A DNA stretch of 64,000 bases from Dryas octopetala (GCA_963921425.1 OY992836.1:9765304-9829303), one strand, 5' to 3'; counted from the stretch's first letter, positions 10,896 to 24,500 are shown. The notes: generated by a model from the letters alone, not told the origin. Numbers and translations are program-made.

Positions 10896-13800
10896 AAGGG
10901 TGAATGTTGGGATTATGGATTTATCATGAGCTATTTGGTTTTAATTGGGTTATACGTACAAAGACCAAATAAATGTTGAGCCAATAATGAGTCTCTAATG
11001 TCGAGTTTGCTAAGGAAGAGGAAGAATCATCTAAAAGCTAGCAGGCATGTAACTTCCACGTAAGTACGTAACCCAAGTCCAAAGTGAATAGCCCAATTAA
11101 ACCCAAGCACCCCATTATAGTCTATAATCCCAACAAAACGAGGGAGGAATGGAGGAAGTGAGGGAGTTGGAGTTGGGAGCAGGGAGCATAGGAAATCCGT
11201 TTGCTCTAGTGCTTCAGAACCAACATTGTTTATAGATAACCTAAACGCACTCTTTTTCTCTTTTTGGTCCTCCTCAAGTATCATGGTGACAAATGTGGGA
11301 TTCTAACTTGCTAATTCTGGGTTAGTTGAAAAGACAATGCATTGGGAAAGAATGAATGACATATATGAAATCTGTAGGAGAAGAATTAATTAATGATATA
11401 TATATATATATATATATATCAAATCTATAGGAGAAGAATGATATATATATATATGGTTAAAAAAATCTTAACATAAAAGAAGAATAACTGAGTAAGAGAT
11501 ATGCTGAAATGTGCCTCACTTGGATTCTTTCTACGCTTCTTCTGATAAAAGTAGGGACACTTACAAATTGGTAGTGAAGTTGAGCCCATCCTAAGGTTTA
11601 CAAGTGGAAAAATGATTCTCTGCTAATTTTTTCAACACTGAACTTTTACTTATATTCAAAACATTATTTTCAAATTGCAAAGTTGTTTGCCTCAAAATCT
11701 CTACGGGCATGTGTTGTCTAGACCGTAGATCAAGGAAACTATGTCTTTCAAATTTGCGTTGGGCGTGCCAATACGCGGCCGCAAGCCCGAGCATACAAGT
11801 GATGATGTTGCATGAAACTGATTTCCGATCAGGCAATCGTGGACCGAGGAAAGAACATCCTTCGGTCGCAAAGGTTCTGATGATCAGTGATACAGTGAGT
11901 GAATGTGAATGTGAATGTGTAAGTGATGGGTGCACAATCAAAATTAAAATCAAAATCAAGCAAATAACAATTAACTGTAAAAATGAAATCAAAACACAAG
12001 CAATCTTCAGTATTAATGGTAACAATATGAGTATGAACTGTAAATCACATGATCTAAAACTACTTTAATCTAAGAAAATAATAAACCTACTTATGCAAAA
12101 TTTGAAGAGCAAAAAAATAAATTATAAACTAATATTATGCAAATCAAAGCAACATACTCATATTAATTCCAACAAAAACCAAAGAACATGAAGGTTTTGA
12201 TCCTAAGTTCTTGAGAGAAACCATAAGATTTTTTTAAAAACACTTAAAAATTGAAAAGAAAAACTAAAAGAACATAGTAACAACCTATGGAAGTCGAAAA
12301 ACAAGGGTTCTTAATGCTTGTGATCTTTAGGATTTTTTCTGGGGGTCAAGGTTGTATTCTTGGTGACTCAAGGTTTCTACTTGTAGTGGTAAAACCCAAA
12401 TGGGTGCCTTGGATTCCAAGACTTACGATTCTTCAAGAGGTTGTAACCAGCAAGAATCTTGAAGGGTTATGATCGACTTCTAATTTTTTGAGGATATTTT
12501 GGTTTCTTGTTCTAGTGGGACTTGCCTTCTTTGATTTGATCCTCGTGATTGGGCTCGGCCTGTTGGTCCATTGTTGGGCTCGACCCATGAGTTGGTCACT
12601 TCGCTTTATTTGGGCCTGCCTTTAAACAGCTCATTAATTTCTTGATGTACCCGCTTCATTGTTCCCAATAAATGGATATGTTATGCACATGACCCAACTA
12701 ATTTCTAAAAAGCCCAACCCATTTGAAAAATGCAAATTTTGGGCCTAAACAAAAGTTTAAACATTTTAAGTTTAATATTTTAAGTTCTAGTATTTATAAT
12801 TAATATTAGAAATTTAATTAAAAGTGCAAAACGAGGACGTCCTTTGAATATATAAATACAAAATTAAAACCGAAAAGATAAGAAGATGATTCAAAGTCTT
12901 TAAAAGTTTAAAGTGATGCTAAATAGAGCTTTTGACCATAAACAAAATGAACAAAAATAAAAGTATTATCAAAGGGGTCAAAGGATTATCCTTTGTTTTA
13001 AAATTAATCAGAAATACCCTTATAAAAAAAAAAAATCACTAATTTGATGTTTTTAATTGACCAGTAAACCATAAGCTAGCACGGCAACTGCTAACCGGTA
13101 GTCTTAGCTTAGGTACACAATCAAATTGTCAATGTGGACAGTCCATTCAAATTAAGAAAACGAAACTCTTTTTTTAAAACGAAAATGTATGTATGAATTA
13201 ATGTGTGACCATGCAATAATAGTGATCAGATGGACCACCCACGATTGCAGTTTCCAAATTTGACTTAGTTGATTAGTAGCTTCTTGTACATGATGATGGT
13301 GAAAGCGAGAGAGAGCCAACCTCGATAGCAATTACGCACAAGATGTTTATTCATTAAACAAACTTTATTTATTCTTAACCAGGAGTAGGGTTTTTATGCT
13401 AAAAAATAGTTGAACAAAGAAAGTAAAACGGTAATCATGACTCATCTAATTAGAATATATTTATAGGAGTATTTTGTATTTTCACTAATGATGAAAGGTC
13501 ACAATATACATGAATGAGAAACAAAAATTATTAATAGAATAGTAATTATTGGGTGTGACTATAACACCATGTGGCACGTACAACTAACATAAATAATAAC
13601 ACGTGCATATAAAATTATTAATATTTAAAACTCTAAAATCTAAACAATACTCTTACACATGAGTAACCATTCTGAATCGAGTCTAATTTCATGATTGAAA
13701 CCATTAATTTTGTATTTCCCTGGCAAAAAAAAAGAAAAAAAACAATAAATTTTGTATATTACTTTTTAAGATCATTTTTATAAAAAATTAATTAATTAAC

Positions 13801-14511
13801 TTATAAATCGTTTAGTTATCTAACTATTAATAAATAAATAGAGAATTTTAATAGTAGTTAAACTCACAATTTATTTATTTGATAATAATTTTATGACTAA
13901 ATGATTATTATGTGGTTACATAAATAATTTTTAAATAGTGATATAAAAAATGTACCGTTTTAATTATAAGATCGACTATACTTTGAAATAAAAAGAAAAA
14001 GTGATAAAAGCATAAAAAGAATGCACAAAGAAGTAGACAACTAATTAACATGTGTACTCATACATGATTTAATAAAACTATTGTACTATCTCAATCGATA
14101 ATCTAACGGATCATCACTCTAAAAAAGTTAGAGTTCACATACGAGAAATCTGGATAAGTGAAAAATAGTCAGAATGGTACGTGGTAAATTGTAATGGCAC
14201 ATAAGTTACATAACCACATAAAATGATATATCATTATTAGTCTAGTGAAAGAATTGGTCAGTCCAAAAACAAAAAAAACAAAAAAAAACAGAATTGGCAG
14301 TTAATTTAGTACTAGTACGTACGTGTGGAATGATATCGGCATCCTTCCCAATATTTATTTATTTTTTTTGGGCAAATTCCTTCCCAATATTTATATTTTT
14401 TCCACCATGAAAGTGAGCACACGCAACTGTAGAAGAATATCATAAGCCACTCATAAGTCATAATCAAACCCACCACCCATTTCTGAATTCGGGTTTCACA
14501 CAGCCGACTCC

Positions 14512-14514
<3 letters not shown>
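10896..14514. other. Intergenic with unidentified repeat-like block, no gene seen
   Basis: A TA microsatellite lies at about 11396-11419. The part at 11700-11930 is richer in GC (including a GCGGCCGC NotI site near 11777) and ends in three GAATGT units; it has no recognisable protein match. The part at 12280-12620 repeats GGGCTCG/GGGCC phrases and may be a decayed LTR. Palindromic AT-rich sequence at about 13760-13985 resembles the 3464 foldback family. None of these supports a gene call. Confidence 0.5.

Positions 14515-14556
<42 letters not shown>
14515..14556. repeat. (TC)21 microsatellite abutting the ANTH start codon
   Basis: An uninterrupted run of 21 TC units ends one base before the ATG of the ANTH gene. 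CT/GA runs in plant 5' leaders bind BBR/BPC (GAGA-binding) proteins; here the repeat must be the last part of the leader. Length changes would alter the start-codon surroundings directly. Confidence 0.9.
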
Positions 14557-14558
<2 letters not shown>

Positions 14559-15612
14559 GGGACGACGAACAACAAAGCTTCGAGACCACCTGATAGGAGT
14601 AATGAAAGACAAAGCCTCCCAAAGCAGAGCCGCAATCCACCTGGACTCTCTCCACCTGGCCCTCCTCCGCGCCACCACCCACGACCCCTTCACCCCGCCA
14701 CCTCCCAAGCATCTCTCCCACCTCCTCTCCTCCGGCAACTCCTCACGCGCCACCGCCTCCGCCGCCATCCATGCCCTCATGGACCGCCTACAGACCACCC
14801 ACGACTCCGCCGTCGCCCTCAAATCCCTCCTCGCCGTCCACCACGTCATCAAGCACGGCTCCTTCATACTCCAAGACCAGCTCTCCGTCTACCCCGCCGC
14901 AGGCGGCAGAAACTACCTCAAGCTCTCAAACTTTCGGGACAATTCTACCCCCGTGACGTGGCACCTCTCCTCCTGGGTCCGATGGTACGGTCAGTACCTC
15001 GAGACCCTCCTCCTCACTTCTCGGGTTCTGGGCTTCTTTCTCGGGTCGGCTTCTTGCATTGCGGATAGAGATAGAGAGGAGGAGAGAGTCTCAGCGGTTA
15101 TGAACTCCGATTTGGTTAAAGAGATCGAGTCGCTGGTGAGTCTACTCGGAGAGATTTCCAAGCTGCCCGAGTTAATGAATGTGAGTGGGAACAGATTGGT
15201 GGGTGAGGTTATGCGTTTGGTGGGTGAGGATCAGATTTCGGCGATGAACGCGGTTTCGGTCCGAGTCGGCGAGTTCAATGAGCGACTGGGTTGTCTGAGT
15301 TTCGGCGAGTCGGTCGAGTTGCTGAGCGCGTTGAACAGATCCGAGGATTGCAAAGAGAGGCTGCTGACGGTGATGAAGACTGAGTTTGCTGAGAGCTTCT
15401 GGGGGTCAATAAGAGAGACGAAGGGGAAGGTTGGGAAGGAAATCAAAGAGGACAAAAATAAATTGGTGATGACAGTGAGGAGAGACGGTGGGAGTGAGTC
15501 GGCTCGGTTTGGGGACCGAGTTATGAGGTCATCTGACTCGGTCCGATTCTCATCCGGAAGAATATTGAATATCAATACGTTTAATTTGCCATTGGATTCG
15601 TGTCCACGATGA
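14557..15612 (+). CDS. ANTH-domain putative clathrin assembly protein, intronless
   Basis: Probable endocytic adaptor of the ANTH/AP180-CALM family. Such proteins bind phosphoinositides at the plasma membrane or trans-Golgi and recruit clathrin and SNARE cargo. The protein is 351 residues. The ANTH fold spans roughly residues 5-150: an N-terminal basic helix region (RRTTKLRDHL), an ALKSLLAVHHVIKHG helix, an RDNSTPVTWHLSSWVRWYG segment equivalent to the family's RDxSS...WVRxYA motif, then a predicted helical C-terminal half to about 290. The usual C-terminal clathrin-binding tail is short and poor in obvious DLL or NPF motifs, as in the small Arabidopsis At4g40080-type members; that placement is by recollection. 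The ATG is chosen because it is the first after the CT run and the domain begins at once. Codon use is GC-rich in the 5' half. Confidence 0.9.
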
Positions 15613-15720
15613 AATAAGATGATTAATTAAATTGTGATATTTTTTTGGGTGAGCTGTGATTTGTTTTTTCCTCCTTCTCCTTCTCTCTCGTACTGTCGTA
15701 CATTTGTAAACCTCATTCAA

Positions 15721-15726
15721 AATAAA
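15721..15726 (+). terminator. Polyadenylation signal AATAAA of the ANTH gene
   Basis: A canonical AATAAA lies 109 bp after the ANTH stop codon, preceded by T-rich sequence typical of plant 3' UTRs. Plant signals are loose, so this is a likely but not proven site. Confidence 0.5.
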
Positions 15727-18339
15727 ACGTAGTGTAAAATTCTCTCTTTTATTGAAAATATACTGTGAAATTCATTATAAAAATTGCACGTACTTGTTCT
15801 ATTATACTTAATTATTTCCGGAACTGCGTTATTTTTTACTTTCATTGAATTACGTTTTTCAATATAAAACTTTGATACTAAATCTAAAATCTAAAATGTT
15901 TAATCAATCTTTAAACAAACAACATATATCATTTTAGGTATAAATACAGTATCAACATTAATTATTGGGCAAAATATAGAGAAGTTAGTGAAGTTGTAGA
16001 TTTTCCAGGTCTTCCTTTTTTCCCTTCTTCATTGACTCACAAACTATGTTTGTGTAGGATTTTGTATTGATTTTTTCAATAAAAACAAAAAGAAGGAGCA
16101 AATTTTCATATGAAATTCATACATGCCATAACCATAAAGTAGTACGTCGAAAATCTTACCATAAATAAATGTATCAATGTCTATATTGGTCAATTTATTG
16201 TTGCATGGTTATGCACAGAGAGCAGTAGAAGAGTGTTGTTTTATGTACCTTCTCCCTTGACCCGACTTTGAGAGGTTATTTATTAGATCCATGAAAACTG
16301 GTTAGCCATACATATTAAATATTTAAGTCCCATAATTGTTTCGACCTATGTAGAAATTAACTCGAATGTGTCCAGTAAAAGGATAGTTTAATTACTTTCA
16401 TGAAATAAATATTGTAATATATAACTGATTCATCTAAGTTTAATACTTTAATGATTTGTAGCAATAATAAAAAACAAAATGCACAATTTACATTTTCTTG
16501 TTGGTAATAAAAGAAGCTAGCCAAACTTTTGTTTGAATGAACATCCAGATGTGTTTCATGTAGGAAAAAAGAAAAAAGAAAAAAAAGGAAAACAGTATAT
16601 TAGGAATTATCCATTTTTATTTGTTTAAGCTCATTTTGAGGATGAGATAATTAAATAAATGAAATGAGAGTATGAGACAATGAGAGTACAAATGCAGAAA
16701 TTAATTTGGAATAATGCCAAAAGCCTGAAAGTGACATTTTGTGATTTGGTTGGGTAGCAAACAGCAACTAGAAGAAGTGGAGAAGTAGGTTATTGTGATA
16801 TTTTGGGAAGCAGATTCTGATGAAATAGGCCCCAGCCATTTAAGAGCATTGAATTGGATTGGATGCGCCAGGCGGACCGGCGGTGAGCTTTAGACTTACA
16901 GAAAGGACAAGTGGGGTCGTATTGATGCGATAGTTTTTAGTTTCAGAATGCAATCAAGACTCAATCAAGTAAACAAAGCCTTTGATTAAGTTGCTTTCAC
17001 TTTCGACTATGATTCTAGAAGGATTAGCCGATTAGGTGCCGTGCTTCCACTGTTGTCGAGATATGTCTCAATAATTGAGAGTGTTTTTGTAAAAAGCCTT
17101 CTTAGTTAGTAGTGTTTTTGTTAAAAATACATAAGTTTTTTTAAAAAAATTTATTATTTTTTAATAAATATACTTAAAAGCGCTTCATGAATACCAAAAA
17201 ACACTTCTAAATATTTTTATAATTCAAAAACACATTTAATTGCTTTTGCCAAATAAAAATAAAAACACTTTTAAATCTTCTAAAAATACTATCAAACAAA
17301 CTCTTGAGTCTAACGTACTTTTATTAAAAAAATAATACATATGTAGTCTCCACCATTGAATTGAGAGTGCAGCGTCCAATGGACTAAGTTATTGGACAAT
17401 TATTCACTCTTTTTTTTTTTTTTTTTACATAACCAATAGTAATAGTATTATAGTCACTAAATTTATTTGTTAAATTTCTTCACTACATAATGTATTTGCA
17501 CACGTAAGAGTATCTTGTTAGAAATAAATAAAGTTGGAACGCTATTCAAATCAATTAGAGATTATAACAGTAGTTAATAAACAAAATATGATGTCGACCC
17601 TAGTAGATTTTTCAACATAATTTACTCCTTTTTCATTGTTAGAGAAAACCCCTTAATCAATGGCCTAACAAAAGGTTCCCAATCAAAAGAATATGAATGT
17701 GAATGTGAATGTGAGGATCAAAAAGTATGGAGCCGCGCGCTGCTCAGATGAAAAGTTTTTCGCCAAGTTTCCTTGTGCTACACCAATAGAGAGGTGAAAC
17801 TGTCATTTGCCAAAAAATGCCTCCAAAAAAAGTCACATGCATTGCATAGGATCAAATTTAGTAAATAAAAAAAAAAAACTTTAGCATTGTATTGATGTAC
17901 AATGCTAAAGTTAAATAAAAACCATAAGCTTCAAAATATGTGTTTAAGCTCAACCTCATCCATATGAGTATCTCTAACAATCATGCCAAGCCTTCAAGAC
18001 AGACTAATGCAACTTGGAATACAAGTTTAGAATCCCTCTTTATTTGTATCTTTTTTGTAATTATTTAAGATAGTCTAATTTAAATCTTGTAGGGATTTCG
18101 ATTTCATTTGAGATTATAGTAAAACCTAATTTCTTTGTAACCTCCTAGATAAAATTACAAATTGCAAAACTTGCCGACTTATTTTTGTTGAAATGTGATA
18201 TGGTATGTTATTAGTTAATTAACGGCCTAAAATGTTAACTAAAGGGTGTTGAAACAATGAAAATACGATAATACTTCTCTCAGTCCATGGTAGGAAGAAT
18301 TACTCGGTCCCCATTAATGTGGCACAACCACACACATTC
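15727..18339. other. Intergenic, no gene seen
   Basis: AT-rich. At about 17080-17310 there is AAAACACTTTTAAAT/AGCGCTT-type sequence typical of old plant MITEs; a related sequence occurs at about 54945-55190. Three GAATGT units lie at about 17694-17713, matching the run near 11900. No coding or RNA gene signal was found. Confidence 0.55.
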
Positions 18340-19364
18340 TTTTTTTTTTTTTTGAAGTCCAATAATTCTTAACCCAAATATTGTTTGTTGAGTTAACTTT
18401 TACTTTAGTTAAAATCTTATTTTATTTTATTTTTTAAGATACCTCGATTAAAGTTAAGACAAAAACTCAAAAGAATTTTTTTTTTCATTAATAGATCAGG
18501 ATTAGGGTAAAATTAAATGAAACACAATCTAGTAAAATTGTAATTCAAAAGATCCTAAAAATTCTAATACAAATTAACTTAACATCAAAACAGGACAAAA
18601 AGACATAATAAGAATACTGCACACAAAAAAAGAAAAGGATAGATGATGCATAAAAGTTGCAGCATTATGTTTTCATAACAATTGCACCAATCAAACAATT
18701 AGTTATCTAATTCGAGTTCCATAGTCACTATAATTACAAACCAAAGGATTTCTAATAAAAAGATAAATTGTTAAACCTATTAAAGAAATATAAATGATAA
18801 AAAAAATTACAGGAAAAACTTGGAAAAGAAAAAATATATATATAGGAAAGTCCAGAATAGCTAAAAAAAGAAAGAACAAAATTCTTTGAGTTTTCTTCTA
18901 CTTGCATGAAAGGGTCAGATGCATAACATTATTGAAGCAATTGCATTAACAAAATATGTGCATTGAAAGAGGCTCAAGAAAACCAAATTAGAGAATAATA
19001 AATAAAAAAATCTTGTCTAATTCAATTTCTCTCAAACAGAAAACAGAGCAAATTGTAAAACCTCAATTAGTCCTCAAACTCACCTGCCTTGTACTAACCA
19101 TCCACTTCGGAATTGACTAAGAAACCATAAAATTAAAATTTTCAGTAGGGAAGATGGCCGCCCAGTCACAGTGAAGATCGCCACCCAGTCACGGCCAACA
19201 CTGTTGGACAACAGTGAAGAACGTGGAAAAAAAACAAAAAAAAAGCACTTTTGAGAAACCTTAAATGAGGTATCTTAAAAAATAAAAGAAAAAAAGATTT
19301 GAACTAAAGTAAAAGTTAACCAAAAAAAAAATTTCGGTGAACAGTTATTGGGCTTTAAAAAAAG
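18340..19364. mobile_element. One-kilobase inverted-repeat element
   Basis: The left arm at about 18340-18460 and the right arm at about 19250-19364 are inverted copies. They share a T run, GAAGTCCAATAATTC / AAAGCCCAATAACTG, then GTTAACTTTTACTTTAGTT and TTTTTTAAGATACCTC. Arms are about 110 bp with scattered mismatches and small gaps, so the insertion is old. No target duplication is certain. The interior carries no transposase. Confidence 0.7.
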
Positions 19365-20004
19365 AGGATGTGTGTGGTTGCAGTTAGGAGTGGGCATTTG
19401 GATCGGAAAAACTGGCCAGACCGTACCGGAAAAATACCAAAAAAAACCGGTTGATCAAGAAATGGTCAACACTAAAAAAAAAAATCGGACTGGACCAATC
19501 CTATTCGGTTCCAGTTTCGATTCTACACACATATTACTCAACTCGGACCGGACTAGCCTATTTATGTATATATATATATATATATATATTATATTTTATT
19601 ATATATTTATATTATATAAAAGTTATATATATAATATATTCATAAAAAAGGTGGAAGGCATTTTCTGCACCAGCAATTCAAAATTTCAAACGCAGGACCA
19701 CTTTTCTTACCTATTTATGTACAAATATATCTAGGACCACTTGAGAAAAGTCAAAGTTTGAATTCTACTACACCGTTTAATAACTTGTGATATTCAAGTA
19801 CATATAATATATTTATAAGGATACTGATACTTAAAATATAATAATTTATAAAATTAAATATATTTTATATATCATTCATTTGCACTTGAAAATATTATTT
19901 TAGGTCTCTATTTAAATATTATTATTGCAAAAAAGTCTAAAAATATTACTAGTTTATATTTTATACACATTTTAGATAATAAAATTAATATTAATCCTAT
20001 ACAC
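19365..20004. other. Intergenic; fragment with hAT-like TAGGAGTGGGCA terminus
   Basis: TAGGAGTGGGCATTTGGATC at about 19386 resembles a common plant hAT terminus, but no opposite end was found. A TA microsatellite lies at about 19567-19590. The 128-codon frame across the region is low complexity. Confidence 0.4.
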
Positions 20005-20738
20005 TAAGTCCACTTACTATTGTGGTTTTTTTATGTTAGTCTACGAATTAATTTTTGTCTCATGTTGGTACATAAATTTATTAAAATATCCCAAATTGGT
20101 CTGATGCGTCAAATATGTGCCAACGTCCATCTAAATCAAACCGCATGACATCACGTGAGTTTTTAGGAGGGCAAATAAGGGTTTTCATGCAAATAAGGGA
20201 GGACAAAAAAAACCTAATAGAAAAAAAAAAATTTTACACAAATATTATCAAGACTATACGGGGGTGTGTGCATTTAGCACCCAAACAAAAAAAAATTACT
20301 AATTGCTACCCACACTTTATACTTTGTAGCAATGTGGCACCAAGTTGACATTTTCTGTTGAATCATCATATTTTTTCACCAAACTTCCAATTTTGTCCTT
20401 AAATAAAAATTTTAAAAATTAAAGTTTTTTCTCACTCACTTTTCTTTAACAAATATATTAGTTTTAAAGTTGAATCAAATTTTAGAAAAAAAAAAAAAAA
20501 CACGCGTTACAGTGTTACACACCTAATGTAACCCTTCCCTTGGTCAAAAAAAAAAATTAATAACCAGCCCCAGCGTGATTGCAACCAGCCCCAGCCCCCA
20601 GCCCATCCATCTTTCCGGCGCTTAAATAAATTCAAACCTGCAAATTTACTCAAATGGAATTTGGGTCAACAGCCCAAATAGGACAAACAATCGAGCACAG
20701 CCTTAATTAATATCATCGAGATTCACGAAGGCTATAAC

Positions 20739-20911
20739 TGTTGGTGTGAGTCAACACGTGTGATTATTATGTAATTATTAGAATTAATTAGGTGATTTAT
20801 TAATTCCTGTATTTTAGTTATAGGCCCATGTATATAAACCACATTTTGTGGTTTTATTCAATTAAGCAGAAATCATATTGAAAACCCTAAACCTAGACCT
20901 TTTTCTGTTCA
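20739..20911 (+). repeat. 5' LTR of the Copia element
   Basis: 173 bp, begins TGTTGGTGTGAGTC and ends TTTTTCTGTTCA. A TATATAAA box at 20831-20838 is the likely promoter core. Identical to the 3' LTR except at one position. Confidence 0.97.
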
Positions 20912-20923
20912 TGGTATCAGAGC
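20912..20923 (+). other. Primer-binding site for initiator tRNA-Met
   Basis: TGGTATCAGAGC starts immediately after the 5' LTR. It matches the complement of the 3' end of plant initiator tRNA-Met, the usual primer of plant Copia reverse transcription. Confidence 0.95.
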
Positions 20924-21588
20924 ATGGTTCTCTATCCTACTGCTTGTAGATTGTTCGGAATTAATTTGGTTAACAATTTTCCATAAAATTGTTCGGTTCC
21001 GCTGCACTACGTGATTAATTTGGGTAACAAATTTTCCATAAAGGTGTTGTTTTCTTTTTCACTGCACCTTAACCTTGGCATCATCGTCTACAAGCCGACC
21101 TTGCCGACGGCCAACCTCTGCTGCGCCAGTCAACCAAATCCGACGCTGGTGATACCTCCACCTCTGCCGACTTGCTTGCCCGACGCGACATAGATCCCTG
21201 GTTTTGTTCTCTTTGCTGTGTGCTGCTCCGGTTTGGATTGGGCGGCGTTGCTGCTGTGTGATCGGAGTGCTCGGACGTGACTGGTCTGAGCGACGGCGAG
21301 TGCACAACCCTATGTGCGACGGCGCGCGACTACGACGATCTGGGTGACGCGAGTGATCGGACGCGACAGGTCTGAGCGATGCGAGTGCAACCCTCTGTGC
21401 GACGGCGCGCGACTGGGTGTTGCTGCTGTGCGGTGGTCTGAGCGGCGGTGACTTTCACTGTGCGACTGCTGCGACGATTTGTGCGACTAGACTGAGTGGC
21501 AGCCTCTACGACTGAGCAAACTTCTGAGTGATTGGCTGCTGCTTGCTCTGTGTTGCTTTGTGCAAGCAGAAGGAGAAGGAAAAAAAAA
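20924..21588 (+). other. Copia leader in place of gag, with internal repeats
   Basis: About 665 bp, CpG-rich in its second half. No frame encodes a gag-like product. A module with GGTCTGAGCGA, GCGAGTGCA, AACCCT and TGTGCGACGGCGCGCGACT occurs at about 21261-21331 and again at about 21355-21413; a partial third copy starts at about 21435. An earlier AT-rich pair (ATTAATTTGG..TAACAA..TTTTCCATAAA) lies at about 20959 and 21013. Confidence 0.85.
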
Positions 21589-24500
21589 ATGCTGCATCCC
21601 AGGGTGAACTCTGTTAGTTCCTCCAGCTTTGTTGTCAAGTCAGGTATCTCTAACTCTGTTTTGAGTACTTCTGCTTGTACTAGTGATGGTGCATGGATAA
21701 TTGATACAGGTGCTACGGATCATATGACTTCTGATCGTTATGTTTTTAGTCATTTTTCATCTGTCTGTTCTAAGCCATTTATTGTCAATGCCAATGGTGT
21801 GTCGTCTCCTGTTTTAGGAGATGGCACGGTATCCTTTTCCTCTGCTTTGTCTTTACCTAATGTGCTGTTTGTTCCTTCCTTGAATTGTAACCTTATTTCT
21901 GTTAGTCAACTAACCAAAACTCATAATTGTGTGGCCACATTCTTTCCTACCCATTGTGTTTTCCAGGACATTCATACCAAGGAGAAGATTGGCAGTGGTA
22001 GAAAGAGTGGTGGATTGTACTATCTGGATAGTGGGGTTTCCGCTTTAGATGGTCGTGGCATTGTGAGTCTAGTTAGTGATGGTTCCTCTGAAAATCAGAA
22101 GAAGATTTGGTTGTGGCATCGCCGACTTGGTCATCCGTCCTTTAGTTATCTTCGGCGTTTATTTCCCTCTTTATTTTGTGGATTGAACATTTTCAATTGT
22201 AATTGTGAAGTTTGTGTGTTGGCCAAAAGCCATCGTTCAGTGTTTCCTTCTAGTGCTACACGTATGGATGTTCCTTTTGCTTTGGTCCACTCGGATGTTT
22301 GGGGTCCGGCCCCGTGTGGTACACATAAAGGAATGAAATGGTTTGTGACATTTATTGATGATTGTACTAGAATGACTTGGGTGTATCTTCTGAAACATAA
22401 AAGTGATGTGTGTGCTGTTTTTCGCCTTTTTCATCATATGGTCCTCACCCAGTTTGCCTGTCCTATTAAGGTTTTGCGCTCAGATAATGGCGGTGAGTTT
22501 GTTAATACAGAGATGACTCAGTATTTTGCTTCTGCGGGGATCCTTCATCAGACTTCTTGCGCTCATTCTCCACAACAGAATGGGGTTGCTGAACGCAAAA
22601 ATCGACATTTATTGGAAGTCAGTCGGTCCCTTCTTCTGGGTGGTCACGTGCCATCTTTGTTTTGGGGTGATGCCTTGAGTTCTGCTGTCTATTTGATTAA
22701 TCGGACCCCATCTAGTGTCCTTGACTTTCGGCGACCTTTGGATGTTCTCTCGGATTTTGTCTCTCTACCAGGTATCCTTCATTTGGAACCCTGTGTTTTT
22801 GGGTGTGTTGTTTTTGTGCATTTACATTCTCATCAGCGATCCAAGATCGCATCTCGGGCATTAGAGTGTGTATTTGTTGGTTATGGTCCATCCCAGAAGG
22901 GGTATCGGTGCTATCATCCTTCTACTCAGCGCTTCTATGTTTCTATGGATGTCACTTTTCATGAACATCAACTTTTTTATTCCCCACGTCCACTGGATTC
23001 TACCCTTCAGGGGGAGGTTTATAATGAAGTGCAGAATCGAGATGATCTGTTGTTCTTTGGTAGTAGTGGTGAGGAAGGATCAGAACAGACTACTGATCGT
23101 CTAGTGTCGGAGTCTAGTAGGGAGGAAGGATCAGAACAGACTACTGACCGTCCAGTGTCTGAATCTGAGGATGAGACTGAGACAGCAGAATTTACTGAGA
23201 ATAATACTGAGAATGTGGTGGGACAAGAACCCACGGTTTTTGAGACTGAGGAATCACCACTCCATGATAGTACCGCCATCTCTCCTACTCCATTGAATCA
23301 ATCTTCTTCGTCCATTGAGGTAACCAACAATACTCTTGATTCACTTTCTGGTTCAGATCTTGATTCTCATGCTTCTAAATTTACACTTCCTCCTCGGTCT
23401 AACCGAGGACAACCACCAGCTAAATATGAGCCAGATCCAAATGCCAAAGTTAGGTACTCAATTAATAATCATGTGTCGTCTGTTAGGCTTTCAAAGTCAT
23501 ATGAATCGTATGTTCTGCAATTATCTTCTGTTTCTATTCCTAGTAGATTGCAGGATGCTCTTACAGATTCTAGATGGACCAAAGCTATGGCTGAAGAAAT
23601 GGCGGCATTACAGAAGAATTCAACCTGGGAATTGGTTTCTCTACCTAAGGGGAAGAAGACAGTGGGATGCAGATGGGTGTTTGCAGTCAAACACAAAGCT
23701 GATGGGTCAGTTGAAAGGTATAAGGCAAGGTTGGTAGCAAAGGGTTATACACAGTCCTATGGCATAGACTACTTGGAGACGTTTGCTCCAGTGGCCAAGT
23801 TGAACACAGTACGGGTTCTGTTATCTTTGGCTGCTAACAAAGATTGGCCACTGCTTCAGTTTGATGTAAAGAATGCCTTTCTCCATGGTGATTTGACTGA
23901 AGAAGTATACATGGATCCTCCTCCAGGTATACCAGAGTTTGAGAATACGAGATTAGTATGCAGACTAAGGAAGTCTTTGTATGGTCTTAAACAATCTCCG
24001 AGAGCCTGGTTTGGGAGATTCACCCGTGCAATGAAGAACTATGGTTATCGGCAGAGTAATTTTGATCATACTTTGTTCCTAAAGAAAAGGGGGAAGAAGA
24101 TTACTGCTCTTATCATTTACGTTGATGATATGGTTCTGACCGGAGATGATTATGAGGAAATCTCTAATTTGCAGAGGTACTTGTCTCAAGAGTTTGAAAT
24201 GAAGCAGCTGGGGGACTTGAAGTTCTTTCTTGGGATAGAAGTGGCTCGGTCTAAACATGGCATATTCCTATCTCAAAGGAAATATGTTTTAAACTTGTTA
24301 TCTGAAACTGGTATGCTTGGGTGTAAGCCAGCTGTCACTCCTATGGAACAAAACCATAGACTTTTCGAGTGTTTGGGGGCCTTGCCTGCAGATAAGGGGC
24401 GATATCAGAGACTTGTTGGAAGATTGATATATCTGTCTCACACTAGACCTGACATTGCTTATGCGGTTAGTGTAGTGAGCCAGTTTATGCATGCCCCGTG

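Noticed and set aside
11790..11815. miR172-like word TGATGATGTTGCAT
   Set aside because: Mismatches in the mature region and no precursor hairpin visible.
21330..21638. Antisense frame over the Copia leader
   Set aside because: Low-complexity by-product of the CpG-rich leader repeats; not gag-like.
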